Below are positions 24,156-32,646 of a stretch of 64,000 nt of DNA, piece after piece. The position numbers and the translations under genes are program-made. Numbering within the stretch: position 1 is the first letter of the stretch; every line of letters begins with the position of its first letter. Source of the DNA: Candidatus Minthosoma equi (lineage in GTDB: Bacteria > Bacteroidota > Bacteroidia > Bacteroidales > Bacteroidaceae); contig JAGHUI010000008.1 in the NCBI GenBank assembly GCA_018064885.1, positions 52,094-116,093 on the forward strand, given 5' to 3'. Under the pieces are notes generated by a model. It was given only the letters and a program-made list of their open reading frames with translations, searched no databases and had not been told where the DNA came from.

Positions 24156-25385
24156 CTACCCAAAGAACATATACGCAATTGCTATTGCAGCAATTACGCC
24201 AGCAACATCTGCCAAGAGTCCACAGGTAACAGCATGACGTGTGTTCTTTATGCCAACGCTGCCAAAATAAACCGCAAGAATATAGAATGTAGTGTCTGTG
24301 CTTCCTTGGAAAATGCATGACAGACGGCCAGCAAAAGAGTCAGCGCCGTATGTTGTCATTGTGTCAACCATCATTCCACGCGCGCCAGAGCCTGAAAGAG
24401 GTTTCATGATAGCAGTAGGAAGTGCCGCAACAAAATCCGTGTTGCCTCCACAAGCATCCACACACCAATTTATTCCATTTATCAGAATATCCATGCCTCC
24501 GCTGGCACGGAAAACACCAATAGCAACAAGAATTGCAACAAGATAAGGAATGACACGAACTGCAGTTGAGAAACCATCTTTTGCGCCTTCAATGAATGCA
24601 TCATAAACATTCACTTTCTTCACAACACCTGCCAGAATAAAAGAAATGATTATTGCAAAAAGAATAAGGTTCGCAGAAAGTGTGCTAACCGTATCCATTG
24701 TTTCCTTATCCATCTGAGAGAAAGCCCAAATGATTCCTGCAACGAGAGCGCACATGCCGCCAAGTGTGCCCAGGAGAACTGGTTGGAAAAGATTTATTTT
24801 CTGGTAAAGAGAAACTACGATTATTCCGGCAAGCGTTGCCACGAATGTTGCCAGAAGAATAGGTACAAAAATATCAGTAGGCTGTGCTGCTCCGAGCTGA
24901 GCGCGATAAACCATGATGCTTACAGGAATGAGAGTGAGACCAGACGTGTTCAGCACAAGGAACATAATCATCGGATTGCTGGCAGTATCAGGTTTCTTGT
25001 TCAGTTCCTGCATAGATTCCATAGCTTTTAATCCAAGAGGAGTGGCTGCATTGTCCAATCCTAACATGTTGGCGGCAATGTTCATGAAGATGTGTCCTGT
25101 GGCAGGATGCCCCTTTGGTATTTCTGGGAAAAGACGAGTGAACAAAGGGGATAGTATTCGAGAAAGGAAGGTTACCGCACCACCCTTCTCTCCCACTTTC
25201 ATCACACCCATCCAAAGCGAGAGCACACCTGTGAGACCAAGAGATATTTCAAACGCAGTCTTTGCATTATCAAATGTGGAATTGATAATATCTGCAAAAA
25301 CTCCTGTATTTCCGCAAAAGCATTGAATGATGGCGCAAACAGCAGCCAAAAGGAAAAATGCAATCCAAATATAATTAAGTACCAT
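24156..25385 (-). CDS. SpmA-SpmB fusion, nucleoside-recognition (Gate) membrane protein
   Basis: Inner-membrane protein joining homologues of spore maturation proteins A and B, about ten hydrophobic segments. Start taken at ATG 25385 (MVLNYIWIAFFLLAAV); an earlier in-frame start at 25412 is possible. GHPATGHIFMNIAANMLGLDNAATPLGLKAM is family-typical in two halves (first half about 20-190, second about 260-409 with KPLSGSGARGMMVDTM). This organism does not sporulate by gene content, so the name is historical; transport function unknown. Overlaps the preceding symporter gene by 11 bases. Confidence 0.83.
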   Translation of the reverse strand: MVLNYIWIAFFLLAAVCAIIQCFCGNTGVFADIINSTFDNAKTAFEISLGLTGVLSLWMGVMKVGEKGGAVTFLSRILSPLFTRLFPEIPKGHPATGHIFMNIAANMLGLDNAATPLGLKAMESMQELNKKPDTASNPMIMFLVLNTSGLTLIPVSIMVYRAQLGAAQPTDIFVPILLATFVATLAGIIVVSLYQKINLFQPVLLGTLGGMCALVAGIIWAFSQMDKETMDTVSTLSANLILFAIIISFILAGVVKKVNVYDAFIEGAKDGFSTAVRVIPYLVAILVAIGVFRASGGMDILINGINWCVDACGGNTDFVAALPTAIMKPLSGSGARGMMVDTMTTYGADSFAGRLSCIFQGSTDTTFYILAVYFGSVGIKNTRHAVTCGLLADVAGVIAAIAIAYMFFG

Positions 25386-26439
25386 GTCTTCGTTTACTAA
25401 AGATATTTGCAAGTATTGTACCGCTTATTGAGTGCCAAGCGCAACTTATGGCGCATGGAACGACAGCCATTGGATTGGAGGCAACGAAGAATGTCATTGC
25501 AAGGTTAGTTCCAAGACCAGCATTCTGCATACCTACCTCGATGGAAAGGGTGCGCTTCTTCGCCGTGGAGAATTTGAAGAGGCGACCGACAGAGTATCCG
25601 AGAACATATCCGATGGTGTTATGGCAAAAGACCATACCAAATGTCAGCAAGAAAAGAGTCAATCCGTTTTCCACAAGCGGATCATGAACAGTTGTCACAA
25701 CACCACCCACGATACATGCAAGACATGTCACGGAAAGTCCTGGCATGCAGCTTTGTATCTTCTTGAATATCTCCTTATGTCCAAGCCAAACATTGAGCCC
25801 GAAGCCAATGGCAATAGGTATGATTGTTACAATAAGAATCTGCTTGAACATTCCAAGGGCATCCACATCAACCTGCGCCCCTGCAAGCCAAAGCACCAGC
25901 AACGGAGTGAGCACAGGAGCCAAGAGCGTGCTGGCGCACGTCATGCCAACAGAATAGGCAACATCACCCTTGCACAGGAACGACATGATATTGCTTGACA
26001 CTCCTCCAGGACAACAGCCCACGAGTATTATGCCGATTGCCATTGCCGTTGCATACTCCTGAAAAGCAGGAACAAGCCCAAACAGCCAAGTAAGCGTGAA
26101 TGCCACAAGAGGCATAATCGTAAACTGAGCGGCAGCACCAATAAGAATGTCAAGAGGACGCTTTGCAAGCAACTGGAAATCGGCAGGCGTGAGCGTCAAT
26201 CCCATTGTCAGCATTATTATTCCGAGAATAATGGTTTGCATATCTCCTTTCACCCATCCAAACAGCTGGAGTGTGTCTGGCATGCTCTCCATCGGCACTC
26301 CGTCATTGCCTGCGATTGGAGATTCGCCACCTATAGGTACGTATGTTTGAGCTAAAAATGTGACTATTGCGGTAAGGATTATGAAAACACTAGCCTTGCC
26401 TGATAGCACGTCACTTAATTTTTTGAATATTGAATACAT
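25375..26439 (-). CDS. Bile acid:sodium symporter family protein
   Basis: 354 residues, about nine to ten membrane helices of the BASS/SBF family. Seen: LTMGLTLTPADFQLLAKRP, GIILVGCCPGGVSSNIMSF (first crossover, sodium site region) and TLSIEVGMQNAGLGTNLA (second crossover). A polar insert (GGESPIAGNDG) follows helix 1. Bacterial members carry bile acids, pantoate, or keto acids with sodium; the substrate cannot be read from sequence. Coupled to the SpmA-SpmB gene. Confidence 0.87.
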   Translation of the reverse strand: MYSIFKKLSDVLSGKASVFIILTAIVTFLAQTYVPIGGESPIAGNDGVPMESMPDTLQLFGWVKGDMQTIILGIIMLTMGLTLTPADFQLLAKRPLDILIGAAAQFTIMPLVAFTLTWLFGLVPAFQEYATAMAIGIILVGCCPGGVSSNIMSFLCKGDVAYSVGMTCASTLLAPVLTPLLVLWLAGAQVDVDALGMFKQILIVTIIPIAIGFGLNVWLGHKEIFKKIQSCMPGLSVTCLACIVGGVVTTVHDPLVENGLTLFLLTFGMVFCHNTIGYVLGYSVGRLFKFSTAKKRTLSIEVGMQNAGLGTNLAMTFFVASNPMAVVPCAISCAWHSISGTILANIFSKRRHGT

Positions 26440-26449
26440 AAAAAAAGCG

Positions 26450-26487
26450 TAACTTGCAATTATGATGCAAAGTTACGCCTTTTTATA
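26450..26487. promoter_or_regulatory. Palindrome with overlapping -7 box
   Basis: gcgtaacttgca and tgcaaagttacgc pair over 12 positions with one bulged base; on the minus strand the stem is followed by six T and then the ATG at 26439. The 3' arm contains minus-strand taactttg (26475-26468), a -7 box. It may end transcription from the glycosidase gene, start that of the symporter gene, or both. Confidence 0.5.
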
Positions 26488-26529
26488 TTAATACGTTATG
26501 TGTTCAAGAAAAATGTTTGTCTTTTAGCA

Positions 26530-29379
26530 TTATCTGTTATATGTTTTCTTGCCGTTTGCAACAACAACGCCCTTAGCATTAGGAACCGTGCGGCGACCGC
26601 TGAGGTCGTATGCAGAGCCACCAACCTCTAACCTTTCACCTCTAACCTCTAACCTCTCAATTCCTGTTGCCTCTTCATATACATCTTTCACATCCTTTGA
26701 AACAGCTTCTGTATCAGTCATCACAGCAGCCACTTCATCAGCAGAAAGAGCATAGTTGTAAATGCGGAAATCGTCCAAACGTCCATTGAACAAAGGATCG
26801 CCAGCAAACATTGAACGTCCGATGAAGCAAAGGCTTGGCGCAATATCTGATGGCTTGATTGTGAACTCATCCGACTGAGCAACAGCTTCACCATCCACAT
26901 AGAGAATCGTCTGAACCTTATCGTCAGCAATTGGCTTTATAGTAATTGCCACATGCTTCCATGCAGACAATGATGAAAGTTTCTTTCCGTTAGTAAGAAT
27001 CTGCTCATCGTCTCCATTCTTCATCACGAATCGCATTTCGCTGCCATTGCTTGGAGTAAAGAACATGTACTGGCCTGTGCCGTTGCCAAAATCAAACACA
27101 CGCTGCCATGCCTTTGCGTTTGAAGTAGTCCAGCGAACCCACATGCTGATGGTCATCTCATCCTGATCTGCTACAGAATAAGGGAGCATTGCGTATGAAG
27201 AGCCTTCAAAATTGAGAGAGGCTTCGCCTGACTGACTAATTTGAGTGGAATACTTCTCTGTGCCATAAACAGAGGCATTGATCTTATTCGCAGTATTATC
27301 CTCAAGTGTGTTGTCAAACTGAAGCTGGCAAAGCAAACCCTTTGTCTCTATAGGCTTTGCCTCAACTTCTGCACTTGCCTCAGAACGGTTGCCAGAATAA
27401 TCAACAGCTATTACTTTATATATATAATGTGTACCAGCAACAACTGTATTATCCACGAATGATGTCTGAGTAATATTTCTTCCAATAGTATTCCATTCAA
27501 CACCACTCAACCCACTCAACTCACTCAACCCACTCAACTCACTCAACTCACTCAACTCACTCAACTCACTCAACTCCCCCCTAATGACAGTATAGCTTGC
27601 CAAATCCTCATCTGCAGGTGCAACCCATGAAAGCTCAACAGACGCAGGACGCTGCTTTGCTGCAAGCTCTGTTGGTGCAGCAGGTGCTGTTGTCTCTGCC
27701 TTGGCATCCGTAGGCATGAAACGCCATAAATATCTATTTCTCATATTATCAGTTGTGGACTCTGTTGGTCCTTCCTGAAGAGTAAGCTTAGTGTCTGTTG
27801 TTGATCCGGAACAATAAAGATACTTATTAGTCAAACGGCTGATAATATAGTAATAGCCATCCTTGTAGTACTTCAAATACCATTGCTCATTCAATCCATG
27901 GCCAGCATCAAAGCAGATAACACCTGCACCTGAAGCCACATTATTGTTAAGCACATTCAGGTTTGTTTTAGTAGAGGTTGTGTTCACATTATCAATAAAC
28001 CAATAAGAGATATCTCCATCTGTATAGTTTGGAGTAACCTTCCAATGCTGAGTGGTGCCTGTGCTCTTGCGAGTAGAACTTGTCACATTATCTGTTCCCT
28101 TCCATGTGAGATTTTTCTTGCTCATTGCATTCATTATCTGATAAGTGCCATTCACTTCACCAGGAGCAACATCCTCGCCCCAAGTAATATCAAACACTCG
28201 CTCTGCATTTATCTGTCCTTTTTGATAGCCAGTGCCTCCTGGCACATCATACACAAACATTCGAGTTGGTCCATATCCATTGAAGAACACATCCTTTCCT
28301 TTGGATATGAAAGCAAAAGACGATGAATTTGCCTGACGCTCACTTGAACCAAGGTATCCATGAACCTCACCTGTCACATCATTGCGATACACTGCACCAT
28401 TCGTCCATGCACCACGGTTCTCACCATATCCGAGACGGACACCCTCGTTGCTGTCTATGCAGAACTGACCGCGAGCCTTTGAGTCGAATCCCCACCAGAT
28501 ACCTGTCTCCATACCATACTGAACACCAACAATGGCTTCACCAACATTATGGAGCTCATCTGCCGTAGCAACCTTGCCATCAGCCTTCACCTGAGCAAAG
28601 AAATTAGCATAAGTGTCGAACGAACCTGCAAGCTGATGAGTGTTTCCTTCATCGATATAGTCCTTCAGGTAGTTATACCAAGGCAAAGCACGATCACAGT
28701 TCAGAGTGTTGCCACCGCAAATACGGATATCTTTGAAGTAGTCATCAGCCTTTAGCAACTTGGCAATGGCAAGAAAATCCCTCATTGCCTGAGTTTCGTC
28801 CGTTGCTTGCTGCCATACGTAATCTGGTTCATTGAATGGAGACACGCTGACAACTTTCAGCCCCTGCTTCTCGGCATACTGCACGCTTGCTTTTATCAGC
28901 TTATACCATTCCTGTGGCTTGCCCTGATAGTTCTTGCGTCCAGTGAAATCATCCTTGCCATCACTCTTGAACAGAGCCTCGTGGTCACAGTTGATGTTAA
29001 CCTCCTTTGTGCCAGTTCTCTTTATAAGATCACAGCGCCACTTCAGTTCCTTCTGTTGTCTGGCAGAAAGAGTGTAAGTGCCATCACCATTATCTGTCAC
29101 AAGATCATTTGGTTGGAAAGAAATACGTCCAGTCTCAAAGTTGCCCTTACCGATATGAGCAACGCCTCTGTCAACATTGAAATCCCAATCCCATGCAGTA
29201 TCCATACCCCACTTCACACGGAAAGGAGTACCCTCTGCATTCACGTCAAACACAATATTCGTATCAGCAACCTTCATCGCCTTCATATAGTCAGCACCAG
29301 TTGTCTGTGCATGAGCCGAAACAGAAGCCATTGCAATAGGAGCAACAGCCAGAACAGTATGAAAAAAACTACTTTTCAT
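26530..29379 (-). CDS. Secreted multidomain GH30-like glycoside hydrolase with ricin-like, FN3 and LamG domains
   Basis: 949 residues from ATG 29379 (signal MKSSFFHTVLAVAPIAMAS ending AHAQ); the frame opens earlier but the promoter box at 29425 argues against it. Catalytic region about 25-390 with VSVSPFNEPDYVW (acid/base Glu near 181), a clan GH-A form closest to GH30 xylanase-type enzymes. Then a ricin-like trefoil (about 395-545, QHWKVTPN, EQWYLKYYKDGYYYI), FN3 (about 563-670), LamG/concanavalin-like domain (680-883, MTISMWVRW) and a C-terminal YDLSGRR tail seen in exported Prevotella proteins. The FN3 domain holds an LSE/LSG repeat run. Probably degrades plant glycans; substrate uncertain. 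Confidence 0.72.
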   Translation of the reverse strand: MKSSFFHTVLAVAPIAMASVSAHAQTTGADYMKAMKVADTNIVFDVNAEGTPFRVKWGMDTAWDWDFNVDRGVAHIGKGNFETGRISFQPNDLVTDNGDGTYTLSARQQKELKWRCDLIKRTGTKEVNINCDHEALFKSDGKDDFTGRKNYQGKPQEWYKLIKASVQYAEKQGLKVVSVSPFNEPDYVWQQATDETQAMRDFLAIAKLLKADDYFKDIRICGGNTLNCDRALPWYNYLKDYIDEGNTHQLAGSFDTYANFFAQVKADGKVATADELHNVGEAIVGVQYGMETGIWWGFDSKARGQFCIDSNEGVRLGYGENRGAWTNGAVYRNDVTGEVHGYLGSSERQANSSSFAFISKGKDVFFNGYGPTRMFVYDVPGGTGYQKGQINAERVFDITWGEDVAPGEVNGTYQIMNAMSKKNLTWKGTDNVTSSTRKSTGTTQHWKVTPNYTDGDISYWFIDNVNTTSTKTNLNVLNNNVASGAGVICFDAGHGLNEQWYLKYYKDGYYYIISRLTNKYLYCSGSTTDTKLTLQEGPTESTTDNMRNRYLWRFMPTDAKAETTAPAAPTELAAKQRPASVELSWVAPADEDLASYTVIRGELSELSELSELSELSGLSELSGLSGVEWNTIGRNITQTSFVDNTVVAGTHYIYKVIAVDYSGNRSEASAEVEAKPIETKGLLCQLQFDNTLEDNTANKINASVYGTEKYSTQISQSGEASLNFEGSSYAMLPYSVADQDEMTISMWVRWTTSNAKAWQRVFDFGNGTGQYMFFTPSNGSEMRFVMKNGDDEQILTNGKKLSSLSAWKHVAITIKPIADDKVQTILYVDGEAVAQSDEFTIKPSDIAPSLCFIGRSMFAGDPLFNGRLDDFRIYNYALSADEVAAVMTDTEAVSKDVKDVYEEATGIERLEVRGERLEVGGSAYDLSGRRTVPNAKGVVVANGKKTYNR
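27504..27577. repeat. 9-bp tandem array inside the glycosidase gene
   Basis: actcaactc/actcaaccc units, about eight copies, in frame, encoding repeated Leu-Ser-Glu and Leu-Ser-Gly on the minus strand. Copy-number change would keep the frame. Confidence 0.8.
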
Positions 29380-29424
29380 AGCAACAAAACTTTTATTCGG
29401 TTTTAGTTTAGTAATAATTTGGGG

Positions 29425-29432
29425 CAAAGATA
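29425..29432 (-). promoter_or_regulatory. -7 box for the glycosidase gene
   Basis: Minus-strand tatctttg, 46 bases before the chosen ATG at 29379. Confidence 0.6.
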
Positions 29433-29485
29433 CATATTTTCCTTTTAAATATAACAATATGTAACCAAGAAAAATAACAAAAACA

Positions 29486-30964
29486 CTACTTTTTCTTTTT
29501 CAAAAGATAGCCAAAACATTCCTTGAGGATTTTTGCGCCAAAGAGCCAGAGGATGCCAAGATAGATTGCTGCAGCAAGAAGCACACGCACAAGAAGAAGA
29601 ATTGCATAGCTCATGCGAGATGGTTGGAAATCACAGAATGGAGCCGTGATGAAATAAACTATTGTCATTGTCGCTGCTGCTGTGAGAAGGAATGGCAACA
29701 TATCTTTCAAGGCAGATAGGAATGGGTAGCGTATCTCTTGATAAAGGAAAATATGCCAAATGCCTATCCAAATGACAACGACACACACATAACTGATAAT
29801 CATGGCATCTACACCGCCGCCTGCTGCATGAACCATCAAGATGGCACCGAGAATGGCACTTCCCTGCGCTATGACATTCCACATGTAAATATCGGACTTG
29901 CCGCGTGAAATGATGAGATTATAATATAGAGTAGCAATCGGAAGGAACGCTCCGCCAACACAAAGGTAGTGCATCAGCTGAGCTGAGGATTCCCACTCTG
30001 TACGGGCAAGCATCATAATGAACTCATGGGCAACAAGCGCCAAGGCAAACATAACTGGAAAAGCCACGAAACTAGTGAATCGCAGCATCTTGCTGAAGGC
30101 ACGGCGAAGTCGCTCTGGATCGTCTCCAACCTGCACAAAGGTTGGCTGAGCAACGCCTTGCACCATGCCTGTGATAGTGGAATTGCCCATATTGTTCCAT
30201 TTGTTTGCCTGAGTATAGGTTCCAACCTCAACCTTAGTGTAAATCTTACCAAGGATGATGGAGAACACATTATTATTCACCTGATTGAAGATGTTGGTGA
30301 TAAGCATCTTGCTTGAGAAACCGAACATCTCGCGAATAGGAAGAAGCGATATCTTGCGCGATGGTTTCCATTTGGAGAAATACCAACTGAGAACGCTTAT
30401 CATAAGATTGAACACCATTGTCTGAGTAGCAATACCCCAATAAGTCATCTTATTGAGAGCCATGACAATGCCGACTGTTCCAGATAGCACAAGCGCAAAG
30501 AATCCCATGAAAGCCAGTTCCTTCTGCTTTATCTGTTTCGTCAATATGGCACGAGGAACAATGCTGAACGATGCAATGAAGAACCCGAAGAAATAATAGC
30601 GTGCCAACGGCTCCAACTGAGGCTCATCGTAGAAATCCGCAATGAGAGGTGCACAAAAAAAGAGGATCACATAAAGCGTGAAGCTGACGCAGATATTGAA
30701 CCAGAAAACCGAATTGTAATCCAAGTGAGTGGCATTGCGCTTATTTATGAGCGCTGTCACGAAACCGCTATCCTGAATGGCATTAGCAACAAGAGTGAAC
30801 ACAGTAAGAATGCCCACCATACCATAATCTGCACGATCGAGAATGTTTAGCAGAACAACACCAAAAACGGCATTGAGCAATTGGGTTGCTCCATTGTTCA
30901 TGAAAGCCCAAAGCAAACCTTTTGCCGTTTTCTGTTTTAGCTGACTGTCGTTTTCCTGCTGCAT
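29486..30964 (-). CDS. Polysaccharide/lipid-linked oligosaccharide flippase (Wzx-like, MOP superfamily)
   Basis: 492 residues with 12 to 14 hydrophobic segments. The N-terminus KTAKGLLWAFMNNGATQLLN then GVVLLNILDRADYGMVGIL is typical of flippases that move lipid-linked repeat units across the inner membrane. RAILTKQIKQKELAF and YTQANKWNNMGNS are the expected loop motifs. A basic C-terminus (KKKK) faces the cytoplasm. No glycosyltransferases are adjacent, so the substrate is unknown. Confidence 0.85.
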   Translation of the reverse strand: MQQENDSQLKQKTAKGLLWAFMNNGATQLLNAVFGVVLLNILDRADYGMVGILTVFTLVANAIQDSGFVTALINKRNATHLDYNSVFWFNICVSFTLYVILFFCAPLIADFYDEPQLEPLARYYFFGFFIASFSIVPRAILTKQIKQKELAFMGFFALVLSGTVGIVMALNKMTYWGIATQTMVFNLMISVLSWYFSKWKPSRKISLLPIREMFGFSSKMLITNIFNQVNNNVFSIILGKIYTKVEVGTYTQANKWNNMGNSTITGMVQGVAQPTFVQVGDDPERLRRAFSKMLRFTSFVAFPVMFALALVAHEFIMMLARTEWESSAQLMHYLCVGGAFLPIATLYYNLIISRGKSDIYMWNVIAQGSAILGAILMVHAAGGGVDAMIISYVCVVVIWIGIWHIFLYQEIRYPFLSALKDMLPFLLTAAATMTIVYFITAPFCDFQPSRMSYAILLLVRVLLAAAIYLGILWLFGAKILKECFGYLLKKKK

Positions 30965-30978
30965 GGGGGATTGATTTT

Positions 30979-31059
30979 ATTAGACTTATTAGTCTTATTG
31001 GACTTATTGGACTTATTAGACTTATTAGACCTATTGGACCTATTGGACCTATGAGACTA
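30979..31059. repeat. 9-bp tandem array, attagactt/attggactt
   Basis: Eight clear units plus one decayed unit, filling the gap between the flippase start and the lipoprotein stop. Base changes are at matching positions in the units. Not coding. Confidence 0.8.
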
Positions 31060-31066
31060 TAGAGCG

Positions 31067-31594
31067 TTAATTATAAATGTTCAGCGTCATGCCATCGTAT
31101 GCTACTTTATAGCGATAAAGCGCACGTGGATTCTGATGATTGCATTCCTTTGGCACTTCTGAGATAATGCCATCATAATTAAGATTATAGACAATATGAC
31201 AAGTGTTATTTGGACACTTGGCAAAACCATCATCAGTAATATTCAATCGGTAAGTGGCACGATCGCAGTTTGGACATGACAAATCGTAGGCACGATAGTT
31301 TCCCTCGAATGTAGTGCCTACAATAAGTCCGCCAAGTCCAAAATCAAAATACTTCTGTGTTTCGAGCATGTTGTAAGTCGTCTCGCTCGAACCATGCTTC
31401 ATAATCAGTTTGGCTGATGATTTCCTGATAGATGCAAATTGCCCGAAATTGTCAATCACTTGAAACAACTCAGTATATTGAACAACGGTGAAATTGCATC
31501 TCACAGGATGAGCCTTGGAGTATGTTGATGAAACATCATCACTGCAAGAGACTGATGCCACAACTAATAAAAGAAAAAGAAGTACCTTCTTCAT
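31067..31594 (-). CDS. Small lipoprotein with two CxxC-type pairs
   Basis: 175 residues from ATG 31594 (MKKVLLFLLLVVASVSCSDD; lipobox Cys17); another in-frame ATG at 31606 overlaps the previous stop. The C-terminal half has YDLSCPNCDRATYRL and AKCPNNTCHIVYNL, a spacing that resembles a Rieske-like core but with no His ligand pairs in the expected places apart from CHIV. A metal or disulfide site is possible. Located downstream of an aldo/keto reductase gene with four bases between. No named family recognised. Confidence 0.65.
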   Translation of the reverse strand: MKKVLLFLLLVVASVSCSDDVSSTYSKAHPVRCNFTVVQYTELFQVIDNFGQFASIRKSSAKLIMKHGSSETTYNMLETQKYFDFGLGGLIVGTTFEGNYRAYDLSCPNCDRATYRLNITDDGFAKCPNNTCHIVYNLNYDGIISEVPKECNHQNPRALYRYKVAYDGMTLNIYN

Positions 31595-31598
31595 TTTT

Positions 31599-32573
31599 TC
31601 AATCAAACCAAAGCTGAGGATCAGAGATTATTGCATTTATTTCCTTCATCTCCTCATCAGAGAATGAAAGATTATCCAAAGTGCCAAGATTATTCTCAAG
31701 CTGAGCAACAGATGAGGTGCCAATAATACAGCTTGTCACTCTCTTATCAGCAAGAATCCAAGCAAGTGCCATCTGCGCAATGCTCTGACTGCGGCGCTTG
31801 GCAATGACAGCAAGCTTCTTCACAGCCTCAACACGCTCTGGAGTGACTTGAGAAGTCTGCAAGAATCCTGTGCTGCGAGCAGCACGGCTGCCTTCTGGAA
31901 TGCCATTGTCGTACTTTCCTGTAAGAAGTCCTTGAGCAAGCGGAGAAAAACAGATCACACCACTACCATTAGCAGCAGCAACCTGAAAATTCTCCTTTTG
32001 AGCCTTAGGATCCAGCATACTGCATCTGTACTGGCTAAGCAAACATGGAACCTTTGCCTCTTTCAGAATGTCATAGCACTTCTGCTGAAGATGAGGAGGA
32101 TACTTAGATATACCCACATACAGAGCCTTTCCTTGGCGCACAATATCAATAAGTGCCTGCATTGTTTCTTCAACAGGAGTCACGCCATCGTATCTGTGAC
32201 TATAGAAGATGTCGAAATACTCCAACCCAGTACGCTTCAAGCTCTGGTTACAGCTGGCAACAAGGTTCTTGCGAGAAGAGCCATCACCATACACTCCTGG
32301 CCACATGTTATGACCAGCCTTTGAAGATATAAACATTTCGTCACGATGGCTGGCAAGATTATCCTTAAGGATCTTACCAAAATTGCTCTCAGCACTTCCT
32401 GGTTTAGGACCATAATTATTTGCAAGGTCAAAATGGCAGATGCCAGCATCGAATGCCTTGAGAATCATCTGTGTTGCCACATCAAAGTTGTCAACGCTGC
32501 CAAAGTTGTGCCATAGGCCAAGAGAAAGCACCGGAAGCTGAATGCCGGAATTGCCACAGTATTTGTATATCAT
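31599..32573 (-). CDS. Aldo/keto reductase, YghZ-like
   Basis: 324 residues, NADPH-dependent oxidoreductase with TIM-barrel fold. Catalytic set: Asp and Tyr in HFDLANNYGP, Lys in FISSKAGHNMWPG, His in IFYSHRYDGVTPVEET. The segment ALYVGISKYPP and C-terminal IIGTSSVAQLENNL bind the cofactor. PGVYGDGSSRKNL is typical of the glyceraldehyde-phosphate reductase YghZ group. Substrate not certain. Confidence 0.87.
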   Translation of the reverse strand: MIYKYCGNSGIQLPVLSLGLWHNFGSVDNFDVATQMILKAFDAGICHFDLANNYGPKPGSAESNFGKILKDNLASHRDEMFISSKAGHNMWPGVYGDGSSRKNLVASCNQSLKRTGLEYFDIFYSHRYDGVTPVEETMQALIDIVRQGKALYVGISKYPPHLQQKCYDILKEAKVPCLLSQYRCSMLDPKAQKENFQVAAANGSGVICFSPLAQGLLTGKYDNGIPEGSRAARSTGFLQTSQVTPERVEAVKKLAVIAKRRSQSIAQMALAWILADKRVTSCIIGTSSVAQLENNLGTLDNLSFSDEEMKEINAIISDPQLWFD

Positions 32574-32590
32574 GGGGGTATAAGTTGTGA

Positions 32591-32646
32591 GTTGAGGAGA
32601 GTTGAAGGAAGTTGAAGGAAGTTGAAGGAAGTTGAGGGAAGTTGAG
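32591..32646. repeat. 10-bp tandem array, gttgaaggaa
   Basis: Five units plus a partial unit directly after the argH stop (32647 on the minus strand) and before the aldo/keto reductase start. Non-coding. Confidence 0.8.

Noticed and set aside
24156..25385. Sporulation function for the SpmA-SpmB fusion
   Set aside because: The organism has outer-membrane and Bacteroidetes features; the family is widespread in non-sporulating bacteria.
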